Source of the DNA: Porphyridium purpureum | Lineage: Eukaryota > Rhodophyta > Bangiophyceae > Porphyridiales > Porphyridiaceae | Direction of reading: 5' to 3' | Length of the DNA: 64,000 bases | NCBI GenBank assembly: GCA_008690995.1 | Contig: VRMN01000002.1 | Location: 1,426,001-1,490,000 of the forward strand | Shown: one piece after another, positions 19,731 to 30,289 of the stretch | Position numbering within the stretch: the stretch's first letter is position 1 | Layout of the letters: the number at the start of each line of letters is the position of its first letter | Made by a program: the position numbers and the translations under genes | Notes under the pieces: model-generated | The model's database searches: none | What the model was told of the DNA's origin: nothing | Seen by the model: the letters and a program-made list of their open reading frames with translations, nothing else

Positions 19731-21025
19731 CGCCCCGTGCACGTCTCGCTCTCGATCGTTGGAAGCGCCCTTCCTAAGGTTGGCAATAGCACGTGTAAAT
19801 GCCACTCGTTCCATCGGCTTCGTGAAGATGTCTGCGCAATTCGATATTCCGGGGACAGACACGAGGTTCGAGTCTTCTCCATCAAAAGCGTCCGAGAGGG
19901 TGGCTACAGTGACGCCGTGTGTCTTCCCGAGACTTGCCATCTTGGCGGAGTATCCTCGTCGAACGGCCTTCACCGCTGCTTCGCTGTCGCAACACACAGC
20001 GAGCGGTACGCGCGTTCCAACGAGCCCTCGGATTACAACTTCGGCGTTAGGAATCGTAGTTCGCATGATCCTGCCAAGGGCGGTGAGTTCCGCCTCCGCG
20101 GTGGATAATACCGAGGCCCGTTGTGCTTTCGAAAACCAATCTACCAAGTAGTTCTCTTCTCCGTTTGAGAAGTATACGCAACCGCCGGAAGTTGACCGCC
20201 GCGTCGCGGGACAGCCTGCATGGTCGCTATCTGAAAAGGCGACTATTCGTACCTGATCTCCCAGGCGCCCCGCGCTGCCGTATTCCAAGACACTATCCTG
20301 GCTCCCGTGCACGTACCGCACGATTCGGTCGAGAATCGCCGATGCTGCCTTGCTCCACTTGTCCACAAAGCGCGAGACATATGCGACCGAGTATGCTATT
20401 TCGGGCTTTACCGTGCGTGCGAGCCACATTAGGCGTCCGACGTGTTGCCGGCAAGTCGTACTGACTTCCGCTTCGTCGTAGAGCGCCGCCTCTGGAAATA
20501 CCATGGGGGTTGCCGCATCGCGCGTGCCCCTCGTCCTCACAGTCGAGTCGCGCTCGTACTCATCTATAATGGTCTTTGCGTAGTCCGTACCATCAATCTT
20601 TACCCTTCCGTTCGTTCTGGAAATCCGCATGCCAAGGTGAAGGACCGGGCTCTCGCCGAGCCACTGCGGTTGCTCGTCGATCACGAATTCTTGATATAAC
20701 TCACTCATGGCATTCCGTGCCTCGTCTTTCCGCCCCGCTAAGACCACGTCGTCAACGTACATTACCAAGACGAGTCCTGCCGCGTTCCCCTCGAGGCTTC
20801 TACGGATATACACTCCTGCTGTGACCTCCACCCATCCGAGACGCAACAAGCGACTACGAGCTTCGCGCGCGAAGTCCGCTCCCGCTCTCGGTAATCCGTA
20901 CATTGCCTTGCGGAGATGATGGGCGGTGCCCGTCTTCCCGCCTGCCTCGCTGGGAAGGATTACATACACCGGTCCCCCGCTGCACTCGGCCTGCAGGTAG
21001 GCGCTGGTGATGTCAACAAAGCCCA
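19638..21025 (-). pseudogene. Copia-type pol, 3' portion: reverse transcriptase and RNase H
   Basis: Reverse transcriptase pieces VDITSAYLQAE and MYVDDVVLAGR (the YVDD active site) are followed by a copia RNase H with SDSDHAGCPATRRSTSGG. This part lies on the far side of the nested gypsy-type insertion from the rest of pol, and its end runs into the 3' LTR. Confidence 0.9.
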
Positions 21026-21315
21026 TGTTACCAATGCTGTGCCTTTTTTTTTGCTTCTTACCTCTTCTGTCTCCGAGCAAGACCTGACCGGCTAGTCCGG
21101 GCAGGCGCGTCGCCTTTTTATACCCTTACTTCCGCTAGGGACAGCAAGGCGCCAAGAGAAATGACAATGCAAATCATTGGCATTTCTGCGCGCGTCTAGA
21201 AGGTTCTGGAACCTCTAGAAGCTTCTAGAAACGGTTCAACGGTCTACCGGTTTAACGGCTTACCGGTTTTGGATTAACCGAACCGTTCTAGGTGACTGGG
21301 GTCGAACGGATAACA
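21026..21315 (-). repeat. Gypsy-type element, left (3') LTR
   Basis: 290 bp, apparently identical to 26187-26476. It holds two perfect heat-shock-element triplets (21199-21211, 21218-21230) and a minus-strand TATAAAAA near 21115-21122. Confidence 0.95.
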
Positions 21316-21329
21316 TCTCCCCCCCTCTT
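21316..21329 (-). other. Polypurine tract of gypsy-type element
   Basis: The minus strand reads AAGAGGGGGGGAGA directly before the 3' LTR, the expected place for the plus-strand primer. Confidence 0.8.
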
Positions 21330-21434
21330 GACTCGACGTCTCGGCGAGACTCCAAACTAAGTTGCATTCTTGGCTCGAGGAACCCGCGCTCCGGGAGAAA
21401 ACCTCTGCCTAGCAAACTTCTCACAGTACCCAAG

Positions 21435-24400
21435 TCATTCAGAGTCAGACTCTTCGATAATTTTCAACAAGTCGGGCTCAGAATCGGACGCCGGCATTTC
21501 GTCGGGTACTTCTTCATCATTTTCCCCTGCCATGTATTCTTCGCGTCCATAGTATGGCCTCAGATGCTGGATCGGAAAAACATCATGACAAGCCACACCC
21601 TCGGGCAAAATCACTCGGTAAGCATGCGAGCTTACCTTCTCAATGACAGGCACCGGACCAAGAAACTTTGGTGCCGCCAAATCACTCTTGTTCGGCCGCA
21701 GTTGCGGCGCCGTGACCAACACTTGATCACCAACTTGAAACTCCCGGGCATCCTTGCGTCGATCGAAGAACTTCTGCATTCTCCCCTGGGCTTCGATCAA
21801 ATTGTCGCGGACTTCTTCATGGACTTTGCACAGGCGAAACCAGTGCTCCGCCATGTCCTTCGTCTGTCCGTCACGCGCAGGCGTCCACCCTTCACTCGGT
21901 GGAAACCGAGGATCCCTTCCATATACCACTTTGAACGGCGCGAATCCAGTGGCACTGCTTGGTGCAGAGTTGTACGCAAACTCATACAACGGCAAGTCTC
22001 GCACCCAGCCACTATTCGTCGCCATCAACTTGAGCATTTCCCGAATCACGCGGTTCACTCGCTCAGTTTGGCCATCTGTCTGCGGGTGGTTGGCGGTAGA
22101 CATAGCCAACTTCATACCCACCCGCTTGCTCAACTGCTGCCAAAACGTGGACGTAAACAGCGGATCTCGGTCCGATACAATTGACTTGGGGTATCCGAAA
22201 CGGCTCACGACGTGCTTCACGAACAAGTCAGCACAACGTTTTGCTGTCAAGTCCTTGCGCGTCGGGATAAACAGCGCCATCTTCGAATATCGATCCACCA
22301 CAGTCATGATTGCATCACAGCTGCCTTCGCTCCGAGGCAGCTCCGTCACGAAGTCCATCGAGATGTCGACCCAAGGTCCTTCTGGGATCGACAAGGGCTT
22401 CAGCTTTCCAAACGACCGATTCTCTGACTTTGTCACTTGGCATGCGTGACAAGTCTTCACAAAACGGCTCACGTCTCGCTTCATCTTTGGCCAGTAGAAG
22501 CGAGTCATCAAAGACGCATGAGTTGTGTCCGCTCCACGGTGCCCTGCTGTCGGGATATCGTGGTGGAGTTGCATGACACGCTCTCTGAACTTCCTCGGCA
22601 CGCAAACGCGATTCCTCAAGTACAAGAGCCCAGCTTCGGTTCGAAAACCCTGGTGGGTCGGTAAATCTCCCATCAAAGTACCAAAGTCTGGGTCACTCGA
22701 GTACGAACCCACGAATGCCTGGAAACCCGTACCAAATTCATCACACCGAACTTGGTACTCTAGCGCGTGCAACTCCGGCTTCCTCGACAAAGCATCGGCT
22801 ACCACGTTCGACTTTCCCTTCACATAGTCGATTGTGATATCAAACTCGGCCAAAAAAGTCCAACCACCGTGCTTGCCGGCCATTCAGCTCCTTCTGCGTC
22901 ATCAAATGTTTCAACGCCTCATGATCTGTGTGAAGCACAAACTTTGCCCCGTACAGATAAGGTCGAAACTCTCGCAGACAGTGAATGACGGCCATGAGCT
23001 CACCTTCATAGCTGCTGTACCTGGTCTCTCGGTCCAGCAGCTTCCTCGACGTAAACGCGACCGGTCTGCCTTCCTGTGCCAGCCATCCCCCCACCGCGAC
23101 TTCAGAGCGGTCCGTGTACACCTCAAATGGCTTTTCAGGGTCTGGCAAGGCCAACACCGGCGCTTCCGTCAACATCCCGACAATCTTCTTGAAGGCCGAC
23201 TTGCCTTCATCTCCCAGTTCGATCAGCTGCTTCTTCGACTTTGCGTTCTGCAACAGCGAAGTCAGCGGCGCCACGACGGTAGAGTATCCTTTGACAAACC
23301 TGCGAAACCAGTTTGTCATTCCCAAAAAGGATCTCAACTCCGTCACCGTCTTTGGCACTGGCCAATCTCTCAAAGCTTCCACCTTCCGTGGATCCATCTT
23401 CACGCAACCGTTGCCGACAATGTTCCCCAGGTATTCGACTTCAGAAACGAAAAAGCTGCACTTCTTGCGCTTCAAACGATACCCTGCCTTTTGCAAGCGC
23501 GACAACACTTCCTTCAGGACCTCGCCGTGCGACTGCCTATCCTTGGTAAAGACCAAAATATCGTCCAAGTAGACAATGACGGTCTTGTCCAGCAGATCTG
23601 CAAACAGCTCGTTCATGGCCCTCTGAAAAGTTGCCGGCGCGTTGCAAAGACCAAACGGCATCACACGGAACTCGAACTGTCCGTACCTGGTCTGGAACGC
23701 GGTCTTCGGCACGTCCTCTCTCCGAACACGCAACTGGTGGTATCCCGATGCCAAATCCAACTTTGAGAAACAGTGAGCTGCGCCCAGTCGATCCAGCAAC
23801 TCATCCATGTTCGGCAACGGATACCGGTCCTTCACAGTTGCGTCGTTCAACGCCCGATAATCAACGCACATCCTCATGCTGCCGTCTTTCTTCTTCACGA
23901 ACAGCACGGGTGCTCCAAACGGGCTCTGACTCGGCTGGACGAATCCTTTGTCCAGCAAGTCATCCAAAGTCTCTCGGAGGACTTTCAACTCCGCAGGGCT
24001 CAGTCGGTAGACCCTGCCCACTCTCACAGGCTTCTCATCTTTCAGCCTAATCACATGCTCCACTGTTCGGCTCTCAGGCAGCCCACGTGGCTCCTCGAAC
24101 AGATTTTCGAAATCCTTGAGCATCTTTCTCACAGAGTCAGCTTCTTTGCGCTCCACTGAACAGGGCTTCTCCCTTCCTTTCAGCACGCCGAGGTAGCACT
24201 CTTCTACCTCCTGACTCTTCAACAGCCGACGGAGCTCTTTCCGTGGCACCAGCATCTGCGTCATGCTCCAGGCCTTTTTCTCTCCGTAGGCCAACATGCC
24301 AGACTGCCAATCAATCACTGGGTTCTCCCGCTTCAGCCACTCCATGCCCAAGATTGCGTCTTGTCCCGCAATCCGGCAAATGGCAAAGGTAGCGGTCCCT

Positions 24401-24927
24401 GAGTACCCATCGCTCAGTTCAAACTTGACATTGGAAACTTCTCCGGCTGTTTCCAATACAGACCCATCCGCTAGGGTCACATGATCTCTCTTCCACGACG
24501 CCTTCTGCTTCAGGCCGTCGGATTTCTGCACAAAGTCCACGCTCATGAAGTTGTCCGTCGCGCCACTGTCAATCAAAAACGTGGCCTCTCCGTCGGACTT
24601 GTGCACTTTTCCTCGAACTCGAAGAAGCATGGCAGCTCCCATCCCTCCAAGTTCCTTGATCACGGGCTGATTTGCGCTCGAGTTTCGCCCACAAGGTGTC
24701 GGACAGCCAGACCTTGGCTTACCAAGGCCACCACAGCGGTCTTCATTACCGCCCCTAGAGGTCTCGTAACGTGTGCGAGCCTCCTTTCCCTCTGACTGTC
24801 CGAGGAACCTCTCTACTCGAGCTCCTCGTTTTTTGACTCCAGCGAGTCTCCCTCCAGCTGCTGGATAGTCTTCCTTGCCTCGGGACACTTCCTCGCGATG
24901 TGTCCCGGCCTTCCACAATTCCAGCAT
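21435..24927 (-). pseudogene. Gypsy-type pol: protease, reverse transcriptase, RNase H, integrase
   Basis: Protease with LIDSGATDNFMS; reverse transcriptase with VDYRALND, FSKLDLASGYHQLRV, FGLCNAPATFQRAMN and IVYLDDILVF (YLDD active site); RNase H beginning FEVYTDRSEVAVGG; integrase with the HHCC zinc region (HHDIPTAGHRGADTTHASL then CHAC), the catalytic core (ISMDFVTELPRS, SDRDPLFTSTFW, HPQTDGQTERVNR) and a C-terminal region ending PIQHLRPYYG. Domain order is gypsy type. About one break in the frame. Confidence 0.93.
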
Positions 24928-25619
24928 TTGAGCTCGCTTCGAACACGCCTCTGACCCTGCACATGTCCCAGCTCCATCGGGACGGGTCCTTCCTGCGCTG
25001 CACGACCGAAAAATGGCGTCCTCACACTTGAATCACGCACGCCGCGGGTCGCATGAATGGCGTCGTCCACGACCACCGCCACCTGCGCAGCCTCCGCAAA
25101 CGTGCTCACTCCTCGCTTGTACACTTCTAAGCGGACCTCGGGCTTCAGACCCCTCACAAAGCGGTCCATCATTTCTGCGTCCGACAAGTCCGGAATCACA
25201 AGTGCCGCGTCCTGAAAAGCCGCCACATACGCATGGGCCGGGCCTTTCTGCGAAAGACGCGTCAACTTGTCCCTTGCACGCCTGATCGAATCCTGCGGCG
25301 TGAACCGAGCACTCACGAGGGCAGCGAAATCATTCCACGTCGTGGGGATCTCCTGCGGGTAGCGCTCGCAGTTCAGGACCCACCAATGAAGCGCCTCTCC
25401 CTCGAAGTAGTCTGATGCCAAGTCCACAGCACGCCTCTCCGCAAGCAGACGTTTCTCCAAATCGTCCGGGTGGATGCTCTCCAACAGCCGGCCCAAGATC
25501 TTCTTTCTCGCCTGGAACAACCACGTCTTCACAACCAGAAGGTCACGCTTCCCGTCGAACCTCATCTGACGGGCCTCCTTCGGGCCACGTGGTCCCAGCG
25601 TCTCCGAATCAATCTCCAT
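24813..25619 (-). CDS. Gypsy-type gag
   Basis: 268 residues from the ATG at 25619. It has a capsid-like central region (YFEGEALHWWVLNCERYP, RFTPQDSIRRARDKLTRLSQ) and one CCHC zinc knuckle, CWNCGRPGHIARKCP, near the C-terminus. It overlaps the start of pol in another frame. Confidence 0.92.
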   Translation of the reverse strand: MEIDSETLGPRGPKEARQMRFDGKRDLLVVKTWLFQARKKILGRLLESIHPDDLEKRLLAERRAVDLASDYFEGEALHWWVLNCERYPQEIPTTWNDFAALVSARFTPQDSIRRARDKLTRLSQKGPAHAYVAAFQDAALVIPDLSDAEMMDRFVRGLKPEVRLEVYKRGVSTFAEAAQVAVVVDDAIHATRGVRDSSVRTPFFGRAAQEGPVPMELGHVQGQRRVRSELKCWNCGRPGHIARKCPEARKTIQQLEGDSLESKNEELE

Positions 25620-26169
25620 GCTTTCTGGACTAAAGCACGCTCAACGACGACAACGACACAAACAGCAAGCCTCCGATGCTCACTTTCTCCAACAGCTGCG
25701 CGCACCACGAACGGGCTCGGTCGCCCTCACGAACACAAACCGACACACGAAGCTGTCCTCTCACGCACACACACGCACAGCAATCTTCTCACGCACACAC
25801 AACAAAGCACACAGCAATCCTCCTCTGTTGCGCTGGATGGGGAGCGGCCCGGGCCTTTGCACTGGGGCGGGGATTATAGATGCGATCTTGTATGGAGGTG
25901 TTCGGCGCCTACCTTCGCAAAGGTGGTCGTGCGACACTAGGATGAATCCTAGTGAAGGCTGACCGTTACGGCTCTTGCCTACTAATACGTGCTAAGGCAG
26001 AGAGCGAGTCCGCCGTCAAGGCCTAGGCCTATCGTACAGCCAAGACTGAGACCCGCTTCCACCCGTCGCACCCTCCGGATCGACTTACTCGAACCCCCTT
26101 ACCCGCAGACTCTCCCACCCAGGCAACCCCAGAGAAACTCTAAGAGAACCTTAGAGCAACCCCAGGTAA

Positions 26170-26184
26170 CCAGCGATGATACCA
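26170..26184 (-). other. Primer-binding site of gypsy-type element
   Basis: The minus strand reads TGGTATCATCGCTGG two bases inside the 5' LTR. It begins TGGTATCA like sites that pair with initiator methionine tRNA in many LTR elements. The first 12 bases match the site of the host copia-type element. Confidence 0.8.
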
Positions 26185-26186
26185 AA

Positions 26187-26476
26187 TGTTACCAATGCTG
26201 TGCCTTTTTTTTTGCTTCTTACCTCTTCTGTCTCCGAGCAAGACCTGACCGGCTAGTCCGGGCAGGCGCGTCGCCTTTTTATACCCTTACTTCCGCTAGG
26301 GACAGCAAGGCGCCAAGAGAAATGACAATGCAAATCATTGGCATTTCTGCGCGCGTCTAGAAGGTTCTGGAACCTCTAGAAGCTTCTAGAAACGGTTCAA
26401 CGGTCTACCGGTTTAACGGCTTACCGGTTTTGGATTAACCGAACCGTTCTAGGTGACTGGGGTCGAACGGATAACA
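26187..26476 (-). repeat. Gypsy-type element, right (5') LTR with heat-shock elements
   Basis: 290 bp. This is the promoter-bearing LTR. A minus-strand TATAAAAA lies at 26276-26283, and two perfect heat-shock-element triplets lie about 80-110 bp upstream of it at 26360-26372 and 26379-26391. Confidence 0.95.
26360..26391. promoter_or_regulatory. Two perfect heat-shock elements in gypsy-type 5' LTR
   Basis: GAAGGTTCTGGAA (26360-26372) and GAAGCTTCTAGAA (26379-26391) each match three alternating nGAAn/nTTCn units, the HSF1 binding site. A further TTC follows at 26396-26398 off the ideal spacing. The same sites occur at 21199-21230 in the other LTR. Confidence 0.7.
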
Positions 26477-29443
26477 GCCCACTTCTAATTCGTTCATCTG
26501 CGCCCACGCCAGCACGATCCTTAGCGCAGCTAAAGATGCCGGCGCCTCGTAGGGAACGGTAAGAGACACTGGGACCCCCGTCATGTCCGTAATGCGATCC
26601 CCCCCGGCCACGAGCCTTGCCTTGATCTTGCGCTCCTCAACAGGACGCTCCGTGTGCTTTTCGGCTACCACCATGTGCGCCCTTACAATAAGTCCCTCGG
26701 TAATGGAGTTCAGAGTGACCGGTTCCGGATCCCACACGCCGAAGCGCCGCATTTGCCCGAGCTCATTCTCAATGGCCTCAGCTGCCCTTCCATCCGTGGT
26801 GGCTTCTCGTCTGCTCATTACCCTGGTAACATTTATGGTCACGGAAGGAAAGCGCGCCGCTATTCGGGCCGAGCGACGGGCGTTCTTCTTTGTACGCCTG
26901 ATTTCTTTGCCCTCCTTAGCCGCCCGCCGCGCCGCGACCTCCTGGCTTAGCTGCTTTTCCCGCTCGTCGATGGCCTTCAGGCGTTCCGTGATTGCTTCAA
27001 CCCTCGCTTTGATTCCCGTCTCTTCCGACGCGACGTTGTCGCGCTGTGCGACTGCCAAATCCCCGTCCGGATCGTACGCGATCACCTTTTCCATTTCTGC
27101 GAGCGGTTCTGCGCCCGGCACGCGCATGGTGAAGTCTTTGAATACTCTGAAATCTCTTGTCCACGTCGTCGCTCCAGACCCTGTCTCGAGAACTTCGAGG
27201 GCGGCGGGGTGGTCCCGAGCCCCGACGACCACTCCCTCGCGCGTGGTAGGAGCGAACTTGTTGGCTACGTCGTCCACTTTATAGACCACCCGCGATCCGA
27301 ATGGAGCCATCAGCCATGGCTTGCCGCTCTCGACCCATCCCTGTCCGTATCTGCGCTCAAAGGGAGTTAGTCCGTCCCTACCCAGGTGCACCCGATTGTA
27401 CCAGAACGCGAAGAATTTGGCTGCTCTGAAAAACCAGACGACGTGCAAACCCGATTGCCATAAGAGGCAACGAATGACGGCATTCAACGTGTGGTGCAGT
27501 CTTTCCAGTCGCGCGTGTCCGTTCGGTCTATGAGGGATGCAGAGGGTATGTTCAACGTTCCTCTCGCGCAGAACGCGCGCGAACGCGCCCCTAAACTCGC
27601 TGCCCGAATCTGTGCGCATCCGTTTCGGCCAATCTCTCCCAGCTTGGCACTCGACAAGCGCCTCGCGGCAGGCCAGGGCAGTCTTATCGACGACTCCCGC
27701 GACTTCTATCCACCCCGTGTGCTCGTCGACATGTGTCAGGATGTATCGATATCCTTCCCGCGAACGGACCTTGGCGCCGGCGTCGACCAGGTCCACCCCT
27801 ATTTCTTCGTCAAAGCGTGCAGCGACCCCAGGTGCTCGCGCGTGCGCGTCGACATCAATTCGGTAAGACGGCCGCATTTTCAGCTTCGCCCTTGTACAAA
27901 CCTCGCACGACGTGCGAGCAGGCATGTGCAGGAGCGCGTGTCCGTCGGGCACATTTGAAACTGTGGTGCCAAGGGCGAGACGATCGACCCATGTCATTGC
28001 GCGTCGAATACCTCGTATCGCATTTGGCGCTCCATCGTCGCTTGAACTTGACGCTATGTCGCCGGTTTGTGCCTCCCCCGGCGAATCAGGTTCTGGGATC
28101 AGGCTACAGTCTCCGGAAGGGTATGCGGTTTCCTTCAACGCACTGCCGCCATGCCGCGACCCGATTTTACTCCTGACTAGCGAGTCTTGCGCAGGGTCCG
28201 TGTTGCTCCTCGCCTTCGTTTTGCCCATCACTTGGTCCCTTCCTCGCGTCCGTACCTCCGTTTCGCGGCACTCAGCCGACTTCGCCAACGGGGTGCCTTT
28301 GCATGCTTGGTTCGAATGGACCTCGACATTCGCCCCCATGTTCGGCCTATCTGTTTCGCAATCTACGCGCTCCGGGCTCATATTCCCGTTCTCGTAACCG
28401 TTCGCTCCTGTCGAGCATGCGTTGGAGCTCCCCGCGCTCTCTTCATCGCTCAGCCCTGATGACTTTCCGACGTTCTTTTCATGCACGCGCCCCGCGCTTG
28501 TGTCTCGGTTCACGCATGGCCCGTCCACATGTACGCTCGAGCGCCCCGCGCTCCGTCCTTGATTTCGCGGCTGCGGATTGACAGAGCTTGCTTCCACGTG
28601 CCCTGCGCTCCCGTTCTGCTCTCTGCCCGGCCCAGCCGTTCGTCCGCTCGTGCGCCCTGCGCTCCCGTTCTGCTCTCTGCCCGGCCCAGCCGTTCCTCCG
28701 CTCGTGCGCCCTGCGCTCTCGTTCTGCTCTCTGCCCGGCCCAGCCGTTCCTCCGCTCGTGCGCCCTGCGCTCCCGTTCTGCTCCTTGTCCCTTTTCAAGT
28801 TCATATCTTCCCGCTTACGCATGAAAATGCTCCCGTCCTCGTAATCAATGACCATCCCAGTACGCGTCAGGAACTCCATACCGATGACGAGGTCGGTCAT
28901 CAGTGCCGGACATACAATCGCACGGCAGCGACGTGACCCGATGCCGTTCAGCTCCAAATGACCGAGAAGGCTCCCGACAACATTAGTCTTGCGCCCGTCG
29001 GCAAGGACGGCCTGAAGTCCCGGTGTCGCTTCGCAAAATGATAATAACCCTGAATGGCGCACCCATGCCTTATCCACAAAGACATGTGTGGCGCCACAGT
29101 CTACGATTGCCATCGCACGTTTCCCGCAGAAGCGAACGTGCAACGTCAGAAGTTCTGACGGCTCCCGCGCCGACACCTGCCCTAGTCTCGGCGCGGGGCG
29201 CCTTTTCCCGGCTGCGCCTGCGCTCGCGCGCGGTGCGGCTTGGGGCAGTCTCGCGCAAAGTGCCCGCGTTCCTCGCAGTTGTAACAGGTTACCTCCATAG
29301 CCTGCGCCCCGATTTCCATTGGTGCCGAGCTCTCTCCATACGGCACGTCGAAAGCGCGCGTCGGGCCTGAGCGATGGTGGATCCCAAGACCCTGGGATGA
29401 TGGCGAACCGCGACGCGCCGCCACGAATGCGTCCTCCGCGCAA
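26477..29443 (-). pseudogene. Copia-type pol, 5' portion: protease, integrase, start of reverse transcriptase
   Basis: Protease-like IVDCGATHVFVDK; a 54-bp (18-residue) tandem repeat after it; integrase with HMPARTSCEVCTRAKLKM and catalytic-core pieces (GVDLVDAG, MRTDSGSEFRGAF, HRPNGHARLERLHHTLN); then a Lys/Arg-rich region and the start of reverse transcriptase (ERKIKARLVAGGDR). The frame ends where the nested gypsy-type element was inserted. Confidence 0.9.
28601..28785. repeat. 54-bp coding minisatellite in copia-type pol
   Basis: Units begin at 28601, 28655, 28709 and 28763, each starting CCCTGCGCTC. On the minus strand they encode an 18-residue repeat, EQNGSAGRTSGGTAGPGR, with small changes. 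The length is a multiple of three, so the pol frame is kept. More degenerate related units (SAGRSS, SAGRVH) continue further along the protein. Confidence 0.9.
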
Positions 29444-29922
29444 AGGGCAACTCGGCAGGCCTCATCGAGGCTACTTGGATTCTCCTTCATAACTTCGAAC
29501 GCTATGGCGGGCTTAAGTCCACGCGTGAACTTGTCCAACGCCTCCGCGGCACCCACGTCCTCACACGCTAGGACCAGGTCCCTGAACTCGGCCGCGTACA
29601 CCGCTACGCCCCTCGTCTGGCGCCATCCATGCAGCGCATCTCGCGCGCGACGCTTGTAGTCCGCCGGCAAGAACTGTTCCATAAACACCGTTCGAAACCC
29701 GGCCCAATTCTCTGGACGGACCGGCAGGCCACGCAACCACTGCAATGCAGTATCCGTCAAGTAGCTCATGGCTACGTTGACTCCTTCGCGCTCAGAGCTG
29801 GCGAACGGCAGAACCTTCGTCTCCACTTCGAACAACCAGTTCATCACCACTCGCTGGTTCCGCTGCCCCGCGAACTGGCTGAGCCGCGCCGGCCTCACAA
29901 CTGGCCACGTCTCCTCGTCCAT
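29182..29922 (-). CDS. Copia-type gag
   Basis: 246 residues from the ATG at 29922. Capsid-like region (AMSYLTDTALQWLRGLPVRP, EQFLPADYKRRARDALHGWR) with one CCHC knuckle, CYNCEERGHFARDCP. It overlaps the start of pol in a different frame. Confidence 0.92.
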   Translation of the reverse strand: MDEETWPVVRPARLSQFAGQRNQRVVMNWLFEVETKVLPFASSEREGVNVAMSYLTDTALQWLRGLPVRPENWAGFRTVFMEQFLPADYKRRARDALHGWRQTRGVAVYAAEFRDLVLACEDVGAAEALDKFTRGLKPAIAFEVMKENPSSLDEACRVALCAEDAFVAARRGSPSSQGLGIHHRSGPTRAFDVPYGESSAPMEIGAQAMEVTCYNCEERGHFARDCPKPHRARAQAQPGKGAPRRD

Positions 29923-29967
29923 CCCGACAGGCCCCGCACCAGAGACTACCGCTCCTCACCCGCCGAA

Positions 29968-29983
29968 CCGGGCGATGATACCA
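29968..29983 (-). other. Primer-binding site of copia-type element
   Basis: The minus strand reads TGGTATCATCGCCCGG and directly abuts the 5' LTR at 29984. This fixes the LTR boundary and agrees with the GTTAA target duplication. Confidence 0.8.
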
Positions 29984-30285
29984 CGTGGGTTTTCTGTTAA
30001 CGATCAACGAAGAACCCTTTTACTATTCCCCTTCCCTTACCTTCTCTCTTTTCTTCTAGGCTTATCCGTCTGCCATCTCTGCGCGACCGCACCCACTATA
30101 TAGACGCCCGCCGGGTCCTTGTTGATGCAATCTGACCACATCGAGTCACGTCACATCGGCATCCGGCGGGACGCTAGTCGAGTCACATCGCATTACACCC
30201 GCTGAATCCCCGTCACGACGTCCCGGTACGTTCGCACTCGCCCTTCCGCACGCCCATCGACGAGTGGGACGGGCAACTTTCCACG
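29984..30285 (-). repeat. Copia-type element, right (5') LTR
   Basis: 302 bp, apparently identical to 19429-19730. On the minus strand it begins CGTGGAAAG and ends CCCACG, so a 5-bp inverted repeat CGTGG/CCACG bounds it rather than a bare TG/CA. A CTATATAG run lies near 30096-30103. Confidence 0.95.
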
Positions 30286-30289
30286 GTTA

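Larger units (their letters stand above)
21026..26476 (-). mobile_element. Ty3/gypsy-type LTR retrotransposon nested in the copia-type element
   Basis: Two 290-bp LTRs (21026-21315, 26187-26476) look identical and have TGTTA...TAACA ends. The target duplication is 5 bp, GCCCA (21021-21025, 26477-26481). Minus-strand orientation: primer-binding site at 26170-26184, polypurine tract at 21316-21329. Order is gag with a CCHC knuckle, protease, reverse transcriptase, RNase H, integrase, which is the gypsy order. I see no clear chromodomain. Gag and pol overlap in different frames, as the family commonly does. Pol is not one uninterrupted frame; about one break. Identical LTRs mean this insertion is very young and later than the copia insertion that hosts it. 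Confidence 0.95.
19429..30285 (-). mobile_element. Ty1/copia-type LTR retrotransposon carrying a nested gypsy-type element
   Basis: Two LTRs of 302 bp (19429-19730 and 29984-30285) look identical by eye and are flanked by a 5-bp target duplication GTTAA (19424-19428, 30286-30290). The element is transcribed on the minus strand, so the right LTR is 5'. A primer-binding site directly abuts it. Parts in order: gag with a CCHC knuckle, protease, integrase, reverse transcriptase and RNase H, which is the copia order. The internal region is interrupted within the reverse transcriptase by a complete gypsy-type element (21026-26476). Without it the copia element would be about 5.4 kb. Gag and pol lie in overlapping frames, as in elements that use frameshifting. 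Apart from the nested insertion it looks nearly whole. Identical LTRs imply a very recent insertion. It sits inside the BUD31-like gene. Confidence 0.95.
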
